A DNA stretch of 35,110 nt from an uncultured Flavobacteriales bacterium (lineage in GTDB: Bacteria > Bacteroidota > Bacteroidia > Flavobacteriales > Flavobacteriaceae), in contig CAJXRD010000036.1 in assembly GCA_913058295.1 (NCBI GenBank), positions 1 through 35,110 on the forward strand, read 5' to 3'. This document shows, in pieces, positions 7,736 to 17,992 of the stretch (position 1 is its first letter; the number at the start of each line of letters is the position of its first letter). A program made the translations under genes and the position numbers. Below the pieces are notes generated by a model. The model saw only the letters and a program-made list of their open reading frames with translations, was not told where the DNA came from and ran no database searches.

Positions 7736-9583
7736 ATGTGTGGAATTGTTGGATATATTGGAAATAGAGATGCTTACCCTATTATAATGAACGGATTAAA
7801 ACGTTTAGAATATAGAGGCTATGATAGTGCGGGAATTGCACTTTATGATGGAGAAACAATTCAATTATGTAAAACAAAAGGTAAGGTTGTTGATTTAGAG
7901 GCTAGTGTAGAAAAAGAAATTAGTAAAACTGGTAAACTGGGTATTGGTCATACACGTTGGGCTACTCACGGAATTCCAAACGACATTAATTCTCACCCAC
8001 ATTTTTCTAATAGTGGCGATTTGGTAATTATCCATAATGGAATTATCGAAAATTATGCTACTATTAAAAAAGAATTAATAAATAGAGGATACATTTTTAA
8101 TTCAGATACGGATACAGAAGTATTGGTAAACTTAATTGAAGATGTAAAGAAAAAGGAAAATGTAAAGCTTGGTAAAGCTGTACAAATAGCATTAAACCAA
8201 GTAGTAGGTGCGTATGCAATTGCAATATTTGACAAGAAAAAGCCAGACGAAATAATTGTTGCAAAACTTGGAAGTCCTTTAGCTATTGGTATTGGTGATG
8301 ATGAGTTTTTTGTAGCAAGTGATGCTTCCCCTTTTATAGAATTTACAAATAATGCTATTTATTTGGAAGATGAAGAAATGGCAATTATTCGTAAGGATAG
8401 AGATATTGAAATTAGAAAAATTAAGGACGACAGTATAGTTGCACCTTATGTTCAGGAACTTCAACTTAACTTAGAACAAATAGAAAAAGGAGGTTACGAT
8501 CATTTTATGTTAAAAGAAATTTTCGAACAACCTTCTGTTATAAAAGATACATATAGAGGTAGGCTTCTTGCAGATAAAGGAATCATCAAACTTGGTGGGC
8601 TAGAAGATTATATTGAAAAATTTACCAATGCCGATCGGATTATTATAGTTGCATGTGGAACTTCTTGGCATGCTGGTTTGGTTGCTGAATATATTTTTGA
8701 GGACTGGGCAAGAATTCCTGTGGAAGTGGAATATGCTTCAGAATTTAGATATAGAAATCCTGTCATCACAGAAAAAGATGTAGTTATTGCAATTTCACAA
8801 AGTGGAGAAACTGCAGATACACTTGCTGCTATAAAGCTTGCTAAAGAAAAAGGAGCTTTTGTGTATGGTATTTGTAATGTTGTTGGTTCTACTATCTCTA
8901 GAGCTACTCATAGCGGAACTTATACGCATGCTGGACCAGAAATTGGAGTTGCTTCTACCAAAGCATTTACAACACAGATCACGGTATTAACCATGATTGC
9001 ATTAAAATTAGCTAGAATTAAAGGGACGATATCTCAAAGCGATTATATGTTGCATTTAAGAGAATTAGATCTTATCCCTGAAAATGTAGCAAAGGCTTTA
9101 AAGAAAAATAAAGAGATCGAAGAGATTGCTGCAGTTTTTAAAGATGCTACTAATTTTCTATACCTCGGAAGAGGCTATAATTTCCCAGTTGCATTAGAAG
9201 GAGCACTAAAATTAAAAGAGATATCTTATATTCATGCAGAAGGTTATCCAGCTGCAGAAATGAAACATGGCCCTATTGCATTAATAGATGAGCAAATGCC
9301 AATTGTTGTAATTGCGGTGAATAGTAATCATTACGAAAAAGTAGTGAGTAATATTCAAGAGATAAAATCAAGAAAAGGAAAAATTATTGCTGTAGTAACT
9401 GAAGGAGATACGGTTGTTAGAGAAATGGCAGATTATATTATGGAAGTGCCCAATACTCCAGAAACATTATCTCCATTGGTAACAACTATTCCATTACAAT
9501 TGTTATCCTATCATATCGCTTTGATGTTAGATAGAAATGTAGATCAACCTAGAAATTTGGCCAAAGCCGTTACAGTAGAATAA
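7736..9583 (+). CDS. glmS: Glutamine-fructose-6-phosphate aminotransferase (isomerizing)
   Basis: 615 residues, full length. It makes glucosamine-6-phosphate, the first step to UDP-GlcNAc for peptidoglycan and LPS. The N-terminal glutaminase domain starts MCGIVGYIG with the catalytic cysteine at position 2, followed by HTRWATHG and the HNGIIEN block. Two SIS sugar-isomerase domains follow (CGTSWHAG and ISQSGETADT; then YLGRGYNFPVALEGALKLKE and AEMKHGPIALI), ending with the conserved AKAVTVE. No glmS ribozyme-like leader fits in the 14-nt gap before it. Confidence 0.98.
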   Translation: MCGIVGYIGNRDAYPIIMNGLKRLEYRGYDSAGIALYDGETIQLCKTKGKVVDLEASVEKEISKTGKLGIGHTRWATHGIPNDINSHPHFSNSGDLVIIHNGIIENYATIKKELINRGYIFNSDTDTEVLVNLIEDVKKKENVKLGKAVQIALNQVVGAYAIAIFDKKKPDEIIVAKLGSPLAIGIGDDEFFVASDASPFIEFTNNAIYLEDEEMAIIRKDRDIEIRKIKDDSIVAPYVQELQLNLEQIEKGGYDHFMLKEIFEQPSVIKDTYRGRLLADKGIIKLGGLEDYIEKFTNADRIIIVACGTSWHAGLVAEYIFEDWARIPVEVEYASEFRYRNPVITEKDVVIAISQSGETADTLAAIKLAKEKGAFVYGICNVVGSTISRATHSGTYTHAGPEIGVASTKAFTTQITVLTMIALKLARIKGTISQSDYMLHLRELDLIPENVAKALKKNKEIEEIAAVFKDATNFLYLGRGYNFPVALEGALKLKEISYIHAEGYPAAEMKHGPIALIDEQMPIVVIAVNSNHYEKVVSNIQEIKSRKGKIIAVVTEGDTVVREMADYIMEVPNTPETLSPLVTTIPLQLLSYHIALMLDRNVDQPRNLAKAVTVE

Positions 9584-9702
9584 CTTATAAGGTTTTTTTG
9601 TCTTTTATTTTCGATTGCAAAATTCTTTTTTGCTAATCTTGGTATTTTTTCTTTTTAAATTTCCGTATATTTCGAGAAACAAACCAATTCAAATAAAAAA
9701 AC

Positions 9703-12474
9703 ATGAAGACTATTTTTACGATTTTATGTTTGTGTTTTAGCGTTATTGCTTTTTCACAGACAACTATAACTGGTAATGTTGTAGATCAATCTCAAGAGCC
9801 TGTTTTAGGTGCCAATGTAATTGTTGTTGGATCTTCCGTAGGAACTGCCACAGATTTTGAGGGTAACTTTACTTTAACAGTGGATCAATCCCCTCCATTT
9901 TCAATAGAAATTAGTAGTATAGGTTATCAGTCAACAACAGATGAAGTAACGACAAATAATCAATCTTTTTCTATAGTATTAAATGAAGGAGACGAATTAG
10001 ACGAAATTGTTATTTCTGCCTCAAGAACACCAGAAAGTGTTAGAGAATCCCCTGTAACAATAGAAAGGATGGATGCCAGAGATATCGAAAATGCATCATC
10101 CCCAAATTTTTACGCAAGTTTAGAAAACCTTAAAGGAGTAGACGTAAATAAAGGTTCGTTGACATTTAACTCTGTGAATACTCGTGGTTTTGCAACATTT
10201 GCAAATACCCGATTTGTTCAATTAGTAGATGGTATGGACAATGCTTCACCAGCCTTAAACTTTGTAGTTGGAAATTTCTTAGGGATGAATGAATTGGATG
10301 TGAATAGTGTCGAATTATTGCCAGGTGCATCTTCTGCTTTATATGGAGCAAATGCATTTAACGGGATCTTATTTATGACGAGTAAAAGTCCATTCGATGA
10401 TCAAGGGATAAGTGTTTATGTTAAAACAGGAGTAACTTCTCAAGAGGCAGCTGGTGATAATACGTATTACGATTTTGGAATTAGAGCTGCCCATAAGTTT
10501 AGTGATAAATTTGCTGGTAAAGCATCTTTCTCATATATGCACGGAACAGAATGGTATGCAACAGATGACAACGAATATGTTTTGTCACCTTCAGGTTTTG
10601 CAGATGAAATTATTCCATTTGCAAATCAACCTTCCCATGATGGTTTAAATATTTATGGTGATGAAGTTTCTTTGGCTAATAATAATACAAATTTAAATGA
10701 AGTAGCACAATCATTAGAAGTGCTTTATCCAGACCTATTTCCTGCTGGAGTTAGTAATTTAGTGCCTGCAGTAGATGTATCTAGGACAGGGTATAGAGAA
10801 CAAGATTTAACAGATTATAATGGAGATAATGGAAAAGCAGATTTCTCTTTGCATTATAGACCTAAAGGAGACGACTTAGAGATTATTTGGAATTCTAAAT
10901 TTGGTTGGGGTAGAACAATTTACCAAGGAGCTAATAGATACCAATTAGATAACTTTTTAATGCAATCGCATAAGTTAGAAATTAGAAATGATGAGTTCTT
11001 TGTTAGAGCTTATAATATTAATGAGACTGCAGGAAACTCTTACGATATGCGTTTTACGGGTATTAATATGAATAAAGTTGGAGCGACAGAATGGTTCGGT
11101 ACTTATGCTGGAACTTATATACAAGGAGTGTTAGGAGGAGCATCAGACGAACAAGCACATGCTGGTGCAAGGATTGCAGCAGACCAATTAACACCACAAC
11201 CAGGAACAGCAGAATTTAATGCCTTATTTGATCAAGTAACTTCTGATTCTGATGTGAATACAGGTTCAAAATTTGTAGACAATTCACAAATTTATGTAGG
11301 TGAAGGAAATTATAACTTTAAAAGACTTTTAAATGAGTTTATGGACCTTCAAGTTGGTGGGTCGTTTAGACAATATTCTCTAGATTCTGGAGGTACAATA
11401 TTTACGGATTACGATGGGCCAATTGAATATGATGAATATGGTGCTTATATTCAGGCTTCAAAAAAGTTTTTAGATGAAGATAGAATGAAGCTAACTGCTT
11501 CTTTACGTTATGATGAAAACGAATATTTCGATCCTAGTTATTCTCCAAGAGTTTCTTTAACTTATTCTGCAGGAGATAGAAAGCAACATAATTTTAGAAC
11601 TTCTTTTCAAACTGGTTTTAGAAATCCAAATACACAATCCTTATTTATTGGGTTTGATGTAGGTAGAGCTATACTTGTTGGAGCAGCTCCAGCGAACTTA
11701 GATAGAGATTTGCCAGGTACCAATTTAACTGGTAGAGATGCTTATTTCGATTCTTATTCTAGAAATTCTGTGGAGGCTTTTGCTGCTACTGGAGATGTAT
11801 CATTATTAGAAGCTGTGGTAACGCCATTAGTAGAGCAAGAACAAGTTACTACTGTGGATTTAGGATATCGTGGAAAAATAGGGCCTGTTACTTTAGATGC
11901 AGATGTATATTATAGTGTTTATGATGGATTTATTAATGAGAAAATAGTAGTAACACCAAATAACGGAAGTGCTTTTGACCCTTCAGGGATTCAAGACCTT
12001 GTTAATGGGGAAACTACAAACTTTCAAGTGTATTCTAATTCTACTGCAGATGTAAATTCTTATGGAGCGGTAGTAGGAGCTTCTATTAAATTTGCTGGCG
12101 ATTATAGATTGGGTGTAAACTATACCTATGCGGAACTAGATTTTGATCAAGCTTCAGATCCAGATTTTAGTGCTGGATTTAATACACCTAATCATCAATT
12201 TAAATTATCAATAGGAAATCCTGAGTTGTTTAAAAACTTTGGTTTTAATATAGATGGTCGTTATAAAGGAGAATACTTATGGGAATCTACAATTGCAAAT
12301 GCTGTAATGCCAGAAATCGTTGTTGTAGATGCACAATTAAATTATTCTATTCCTTCTCTTAAATCTTTAATTAAAGTTGGAGCTTCTAATTTAGGAGGAG
12401 ATGAATATCAAAGTGCTGTAGGTACCGGTAATATTGGATCTATATACTATATTTCATTAACGATTAACAATTAA
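9703..12474 (+). CDS. TonB-dependent outer-membrane receptor
   Basis: 923 residues. It has a signal peptide (residues 1-19, ending AFSQ), a carboxypeptidase-regulatory-like beta-sandwich (about 20-110, GNVVDQSQEPVLGANV through SIGYQST), a plug domain (about 110-230, with LVDGMDN and LLPGASSALYGANAFNG), then a long beta-barrel ending in the aromatic-rich strand IYYISLTINN. The family imports large or scarce nutrients across the outer membrane using TonB energy. It is not a SusC in the strict sense: no SusD partner follows. The next gene, 23 nt downstream, is an SGNH hydrolase lipoprotein, so the ligand may be an ester or acylated compound. The ligand is not determined. Confidence 0.93.
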   Translation: MKTIFTILCLCFSVIAFSQTTITGNVVDQSQEPVLGANVIVVGSSVGTATDFEGNFTLTVDQSPPFSIEISSIGYQSTTDEVTTNNQSFSIVLNEGDELDEIVISASRTPESVRESPVTIERMDARDIENASSPNFYASLENLKGVDVNKGSLTFNSVNTRGFATFANTRFVQLVDGMDNASPALNFVVGNFLGMNELDVNSVELLPGASSALYGANAFNGILFMTSKSPFDDQGISVYVKTGVTSQEAAGDNTYYDFGIRAAHKFSDKFAGKASFSYMHGTEWYATDDNEYVLSPSGFADEIIPFANQPSHDGLNIYGDEVSLANNNTNLNEVAQSLEVLYPDLFPAGVSNLVPAVDVSRTGYREQDLTDYNGDNGKADFSLHYRPKGDDLEIIWNSKFGWGRTIYQGANRYQLDNFLMQSHKLEIRNDEFFVRAYNINETAGNSYDMRFTGINMNKVGATEWFGTYAGTYIQGVLGGASDEQAHAGARIAADQLTPQPGTAEFNALFDQVTSDSDVNTGSKFVDNSQIYVGEGNYNFKRLLNEFMDLQVGGSFRQYSLDSGGTIFTDYDGPIEYDEYGAYIQASKKFLDEDRMKLTASLRYDENEYFDPSYSPRVSLTYSAGDRKQHNFRTSFQTGFRNPNTQSLFIGFDVGRAILVGAAPANLDRDLPGTNLTGRDAYFDSYSRNSVEAFAATGDVSLLEAVVTPLVEQEQVTTVDLGYRGKIGPVTLDADVYYSVYDGFINEKIVVTPNNGSAFDPSGIQDLVNGETTNFQVYSNSTADVNSYGAVVGASIKFAGDYRLGVNYTYAELDFDQASDPDFSAGFNTPNHQFKLSIGNPELFKNFGFNIDGRYKGEYLWESTIANAVMPEIVVVDAQLNYSIPSLKSLIKVGASNLGGDEYQSAVGTGNIGSIYYISLTINN

Positions 12475-12497
12475 TATAACTTTAAAAACAAACAATA

Positions 12498-13991
12498 ATG
12501 ATACTAAATAAATATAAAAATCTTTGGTTACTTGCTTTTGCAGTTATATTAATAACTTCATGTGAGTCTGATGAATGGGATCTTCCAGTAGAAGAAGAAA
12601 TTCCATTAACTGCTGGAACTGCAGACTTTTCAACCTTTGTTTCTGTTGGTAACTCACTAACAGCAGGATATACGGATGGAGCATTATTTCTAGCTGGTCA
12701 ATCTTATTCTATGCCAAACTTATTAGCACAAAAATTTGCTATGGTAGGTGGAGGAACATTTACACAACCCCTAACAAATGACAATATAGGTGGATTATTA
12801 CTTGGAGGTAATATTATTCAAGAGCCTAGATTATTTTTTAATGGAGCTGGGCCGGCTAGACTAGAAGGTATGCCTACAAATGAAGTTTCCAGTGTGTCTC
12901 CTGGGCCTTATAATAACATGGGAGTTCCTGGAGCTAAAAGTTTTCATTTGCTAGCAAACGGTTATGGAAATGTAGCTGGTGTTGCAACAGGACAAGCTAG
13001 CCCTTATTATGCAAGAATGGCATCCAGTCCTAATGCAGCGGTAATTGAAGATGCTGTGGCGATGAACCCTTCATTCTTTTCTTTATGGATTGGAGCTAAT
13101 GATGTATTAAGCTATGCTACTACGGGTGGAATTGGTGTAAATCAAACAGGAAATTTTGATCCTTCAACTTATGGACCAAATGACATTACTGATCCAAATG
13201 TATTTGCAGGTACTTATTCTGGTATATTAGATGCATTAACAGCTAATGGCTCTCAAGGAATTGCATTGAATATCCCTTATGTTACTTCTATTCCATATTT
13301 TACAACAGTACCTTATAATGCTATTCCTTTAGATGCAGCCACTGCTGCTCTGTTGAATGGAGGATTCGCAGAATATAATGGAGGTTTGTTACTAGCTGAA
13401 GCAGGTGGATTTATAACTGCTTCTGAAAGAGCTGCAAGAACCATAAATTTTGTAGAAGGAAATAATGCAGTAACTATAGTGGATGATTATTTAACAGACC
13501 TAAGTGCATTGGGTGCTCCGTCATATAGACAAGCAACTGCTGATGATTTAGTGATTCTACCTGCCTCTACATTTTTAGGAACAGTTGTTGGCGGAAATCC
13601 AACATTGGTCAATGGTCTTTCAGTGCCACTGGAAGATAACTGGGTGCTTTCATCCAACGAAGTTTCTGAAGTTACCGTAGCAGTAGATCAATATAATGTG
13701 ACTATCGCACAAATAGCTGCACAAAAAGGAATTGCTTTTGCAGATGCAAATTCTATTATGCAAGAAATCGCTGCTGGTGGATTGCCTTTTGATGAATTTA
13801 CTATGAAATCTAACCTAGTCTTTGGTCTTACCTTTTCTTTAGATGGTGTGCACCCTACACAAAGAGGCTATGCTTTTATAGCAAATGAAATGTTAAAAGC
13901 AATTGATATTACCTACGGATCTAATTTTGTTGATGCTGGAGCTTTATTAAAAGCTGCAGACTACACTACTTTCTATCCGGAAGGAATCTAA
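12498..13991 (+). CDS. SGNH/GDSL-family hydrolase lipoprotein
   Basis: 497 residues. The lipoprotein signal ends at Cys22 (ITSCESDEWD), with acidic residues after it that suggest surface export. SGNH blocks can be seen: block I SVGNSLTAGYTDGAL (Ser nucleophile in GNSL), block III WIGANDVL (the Asn) and block V DGVHPTQRGYAFIA (Asp and His). It is longer than simple GDSL esterases, with extra sequence between blocks III and V. Inference: cleaves ester-linked acyl groups at the cell surface and works with the receptor encoded 23 nt upstream. A terminator follows at 14013-14046, so these two form a bicistronic unit. Confidence 0.88.
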   Translation: MILNKYKNLWLLAFAVILITSCESDEWDLPVEEEIPLTAGTADFSTFVSVGNSLTAGYTDGALFLAGQSYSMPNLLAQKFAMVGGGTFTQPLTNDNIGGLLLGGNIIQEPRLFFNGAGPARLEGMPTNEVSSVSPGPYNNMGVPGAKSFHLLANGYGNVAGVATGQASPYYARMASSPNAAVIEDAVAMNPSFFSLWIGANDVLSYATTGGIGVNQTGNFDPSTYGPNDITDPNVFAGTYSGILDALTANGSQGIALNIPYVTSIPYFTTVPYNAIPLDAATAALLNGGFAEYNGGLLLAEAGGFITASERAARTINFVEGNNAVTIVDDYLTDLSALGAPSYRQATADDLVILPASTFLGTVVGGNPTLVNGLSVPLEDNWVLSSNEVSEVTVAVDQYNVTIAQIAAQKGIAFADANSIMQEIAAGGLPFDEFTMKSNLVFGLTFSLDGVHPTQRGYAFIANEMLKAIDITYGSNFVDAGALLKAADYTTFYPEGI

Positions 13992-14012
13992 ATCAATAAT
14001 ACTATATAAATT

Positions 14013-14046
14013 AAAAAAAACCGAAGTTAATAGCTTCGGTTTTTTT
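14013..14046 (+). terminator. Intrinsic terminator after the SGNH gene
   Basis: Stem CCGAAG (14021-14026) with CTTCGG (14034-14039), extended by A/T pairs from the flanking A-run and T-run; 7-nt loop. Confidence 0.88.
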
Positions 14047-14192
14047 AGTTATTAAAAGCCATAGTCTTTATTTTTTATTGATTTTTCTTCAAATTAGCTA
14101 GAAAGTTTTTCTTTATTAATTTAAAGAAAGAAGAGATATTATTTCTAAAAAATATTTAAGCAAATGCTTTATTATTTTTCAATTTAAAAAAC

Positions 14193-14200
14193 TATCTTTG
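14193..14200 (+). promoter_or_regulatory. Bacteroidetes-type -7 element (TATCTTTG) for atpDC
   Basis: Matches TAnnTTTG, 60 nt before the atpD start codon and followed by CCCCG. The region between the terminator and this box is AT-rich with no reading frame. No TTG lies at the ideal -33 position. Confidence 0.6.
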
Positions 14201-14224
14201 CCCCGTTTAAAACAAGGGATATAA

Positions 14225-15766
<1,542 letters not shown>

Positions 15767-15770
15767 AATT

Positions 15771-15800
15771 GCTTAAAGCCTAAAGCTTAAAGCCTAAAGC
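15771..15800 (+). repeat. 14-nt direct repeat in the atpD-atpC gap
   Basis: GCTTAAAGCCTAAA occurs twice back to back (15771-15784, 15785-15798), followed by GC. It fills most of the 42-nt gap just after the atpD stop and 8 nt before the atpC start. Confidence 0.85.
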
Positions 15801-15808
15801 AAAAATAT

Positions 15809-16087
15809 ATGTACTTAGAAATAGTAACTCCAGAAACCTCTTTAGTATCCGGTGAAGTAGAATCGGTTAGCGTACCAGGTGTAAACGGTGAATTTCAGAT
15901 GTTGAATAATCACGCATCTATTGTTTCGTCTTTACAAAAAGGGAAAGTAGTATTTAGAGGAGAGCCTGTAATAACGGAAGGCTTTGAAGATAAATTTACT
16001 AAAGACGGTAAAGACACTTGGATTCTTGAAATCAATGGTGGAACTATCGAAATGAAAGACAATAAAGTAATTGTTTTAGCAGATTAA
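15809..16087 (+). CDS. atpC: F1F0 ATP synthase subunit epsilon (short form)
   Basis: 92 residues, consisting essentially of the N-terminal beta-sandwich (MYLEIVTPETSLVSGEVESVSVPGVNGEFQML, then NHASIVSSL). The C-terminal helical hairpin found in the roughly 135-residue enterobacterial protein is absent. Known: that hairpin inhibits ATP hydrolysis in other bacteria, so a different control is likely here. Short epsilon subunits are usual in Bacteroidota. It follows atpD by 42 nt. Confidence 0.95.
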   Translation: MYLEIVTPETSLVSGEVESVSVPGVNGEFQMLNNHASIVSSLQKGKVVFRGEPVITEGFEDKFTKDGKDTWILEINGGTIEMKDNKVIVLAD

Positions 16088-16109
16088 GCATTTCAATTAT
16101 TAAATATAT

Positions 16110-16147
16110 AATCCCAAATTTACATCCGTAAGTTTGGGATTTTTTTT
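16110..16147 (+). terminator. Intrinsic terminator after atpC
   Basis: Long stem AATCCCAAA (16110-16118) with TTTGGGATT (16133-16141), extended inward by further A/T, G/T and C/G pairs to a 4-nt loop. A T-run reaches 16147. It separates atpDC from the biotin genes. Confidence 0.9.
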
Positions 16148-16217
16148 ATTTCAATTCTGAATTTTATTAATTTTAAAAAGGTAGTAGAATCCATTTCTTC
16201 CATAGTATATTTACCAA

Positions 16218-17366
16218 ATGTTACCTAAAAAGTTACAAATAAAAGTTGAGGAAAGAAGTGCAATTAATGCTATGCGGAAACTTAAAAGTTCGCCTGGTTT
16301 AATCGATTTTTCATCAAACGATTATTTAGGGTTTAGCAGTTCATCTATAATATTTAATAATACAACTCAACTTTTAAAAGATAAAAACCATCAAATTAAT
16401 GGTGCTACAGGTTCTCGACTTTTATCTGGAAACTATTCTTTATACCAAGAAGTAGAAAGTAAAATTGCAGAAATTCATAAAGTAGAATCGGCACTTATTT
16501 TTAATTCTGGTTATGATGCCAATATTGGTTTTTTCTCTGCAATTCCGCAACGAGGAGATGTCATTTTTTACGATGAAAGTATTCATGCTTCCATTCGGGA
16601 TGGCATTTCTATGAGTAATGCAAAGTCTTATAAGTTTAAACATAACGATATCCAAGATTTGCAAAATGTTGTAGATCGAATAAAAGATAGTAGTAATTTA
16701 AATAAGGATGAATCCCAAGAGATTTATGTCATCACCGAATCTGTATTTTCCATGGATGGAGATAGTCCAGATTTAGTAAAGCTTTCGAATTATTGCACAG
16801 AAATCGGTGCTCATTTTATTGTTGATGAAGCCCATGCCTTAGGAGTATTTGGATTAGGGCTAATACAGCAATTGTCTTTAGAAGATAAAGTATTTGCTCG
16901 TCTAGTCACTTTTGGAAAAGGACTGGGTTGCCACGGTGCTGCTTTTTTAGTTGCTACAGATTTAAAAGAATACTTAGTTAATTTTGCACGGAGCTTTATC
17001 TATACCACTGCATTACCCCCTCATTCTGTTGGAACTATTATTTCAGCCTATGATGAACTTATCACTTCAGAAAAAAGTGAAAATCTTCAGGAAAACATAC
17101 GGCTATTCAAAAGTGAAATAATAAATAAAAAATTGGAAGCATATTTTGTTGCAAGTGATTCTGCAATTCAATCTTGTATTATTGCTGGGAATGATAGGGT
17201 AATAAATATTTCTTTAAAACTTAAAGAAAACGGATTTGATGTGAAACCTATCCTATCTCCAACCGTAAAATTAGGGCAAGAACGGCTAAGATTCTGTTTG
17301 CATAGTTATAATACTGAGGAAGAAATTTTGAGCCTAATCCATTTATTAAGCACTTTATTAAAATGA
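16218..17366 (+). CDS. bioF: 8-amino-7-oxononanoate synthase (BioF type)
   Basis: 382 residues. It is a PLP enzyme of the alpha-oxoamine synthase family that condenses a pimeloyl thioester with alanine. Seen: FSSNDYLGFSSS near the start, GATGSRLLSGNY, HASIRDGI, DEAHALGVFG and the PLP lysine K234 in TFGKGLGCHGA. Related enzymes (2-amino-3-ketobutyrate CoA ligase, serine palmitoyltransferase) share these motifs; the BioF call rests on the bioD and bioA genes that follow. Its stop overlaps the bioD start by 4 nt (ATGA). The start is 77 nt past the atpC terminator, and no operator for a biotin repressor was recognised. Confidence 0.92.
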   Translation: MLPKKLQIKVEERSAINAMRKLKSSPGLIDFSSNDYLGFSSSSIIFNNTTQLLKDKNHQINGATGSRLLSGNYSLYQEVESKIAEIHKVESALIFNSGYDANIGFFSAIPQRGDVIFYDESIHASIRDGISMSNAKSYKFKHNDIQDLQNVVDRIKDSSNLNKDESQEIYVITESVFSMDGDSPDLVKLSNYCTEIGAHFIVDEAHALGVFGLGLIQQLSLEDKVFARLVTFGKGLGCHGAAFLVATDLKEYLVNFARSFIYTTALPPHSVGTIISAYDELITSEKSENLQENIRLFKSEIINKKLEAYFVASDSAIQSCIIAGNDRVINISLKLKENGFDVKPILSPTVKLGQERLRFCLHSYNTEEEILSLIHLLSTLLK

Positions 17367-17980
17367 AAGAAACCTATTTTATAACCGGTATTTCTACCGA
17401 TGTGGGTAAAACTATAGCATCAGCAATATTGGTGGAAGCTTTAGAGGCGGATTATTGGAAACCGATACAAGCAGGAGAATTAGAAAATACAGACACGCAT
17501 AAAGTGCAATCTCTAGTTTCGAATGCAACATCTAAATTTCATAAAAGCGCTTTTGACTTGCTAACCCCTATGAGTCCTCATGCTGCTGCTGAGATAGATG
17601 ACCTAAAGATTTCTTTAGAAAAAATCATTAGACCCAAAACAAAAAACAATTTGATTATTGAAGGTGCTGGAGGGTTACTGGTGCCTCTTAATAAAAAGGA
17701 TACTATATTAGACCTTATTCATTCAAAAGACAAGGTAATTGTTGTTTCTCGTCATTATTTGGGGAGTATCAATCATACCTTAATGACCATAGAGCTTTTA
17801 AAGCAAAAAAAAATAAAAGTCTTCGGAATTATATTTAGTGGGGATGAAAACATTAGCTCTGAAACCATAATCGAGCAAATGTCTGGTGTTTCCATATTGG
17901 GTAGAATTGAAGAAGAGCCTTATTTTGACGCCAATGTTGTTAAAGAATACGCAGAACAGTTTATTGAAAAATTAAGATAA
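17363..17980 (+). CDS. bioD: Dethiobiotin synthetase
   Basis: 205 residues. It closes the ureido ring of dethiobiotin using CO2 and ATP. The P-loop-like motif is GISTDVGKT at residues 8-16, followed by YWKPIQAG and the glycine-rich IIEGAGGLLVPL. It overlaps bioF by 4 nt and is followed by bioA after 12 nt, so translation of the three is probably coupled. Confidence 0.96.
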   Translation: MKETYFITGISTDVGKTIASAILVEALEADYWKPIQAGELENTDTHKVQSLVSNATSKFHKSAFDLLTPMSPHAAAEIDDLKISLEKIIRPKTKNNLIIEGAGGLLVPLNKKDTILDLIHSKDKVIVVSRHYLGSINHTLMTIELLKQKKIKVFGIIFSGDENISSETIIEQMSGVSILGRIEEEPYFDANVVKEYAEQFIEKLR

Positions 17981-17992
17981 AACTAGAATGAT

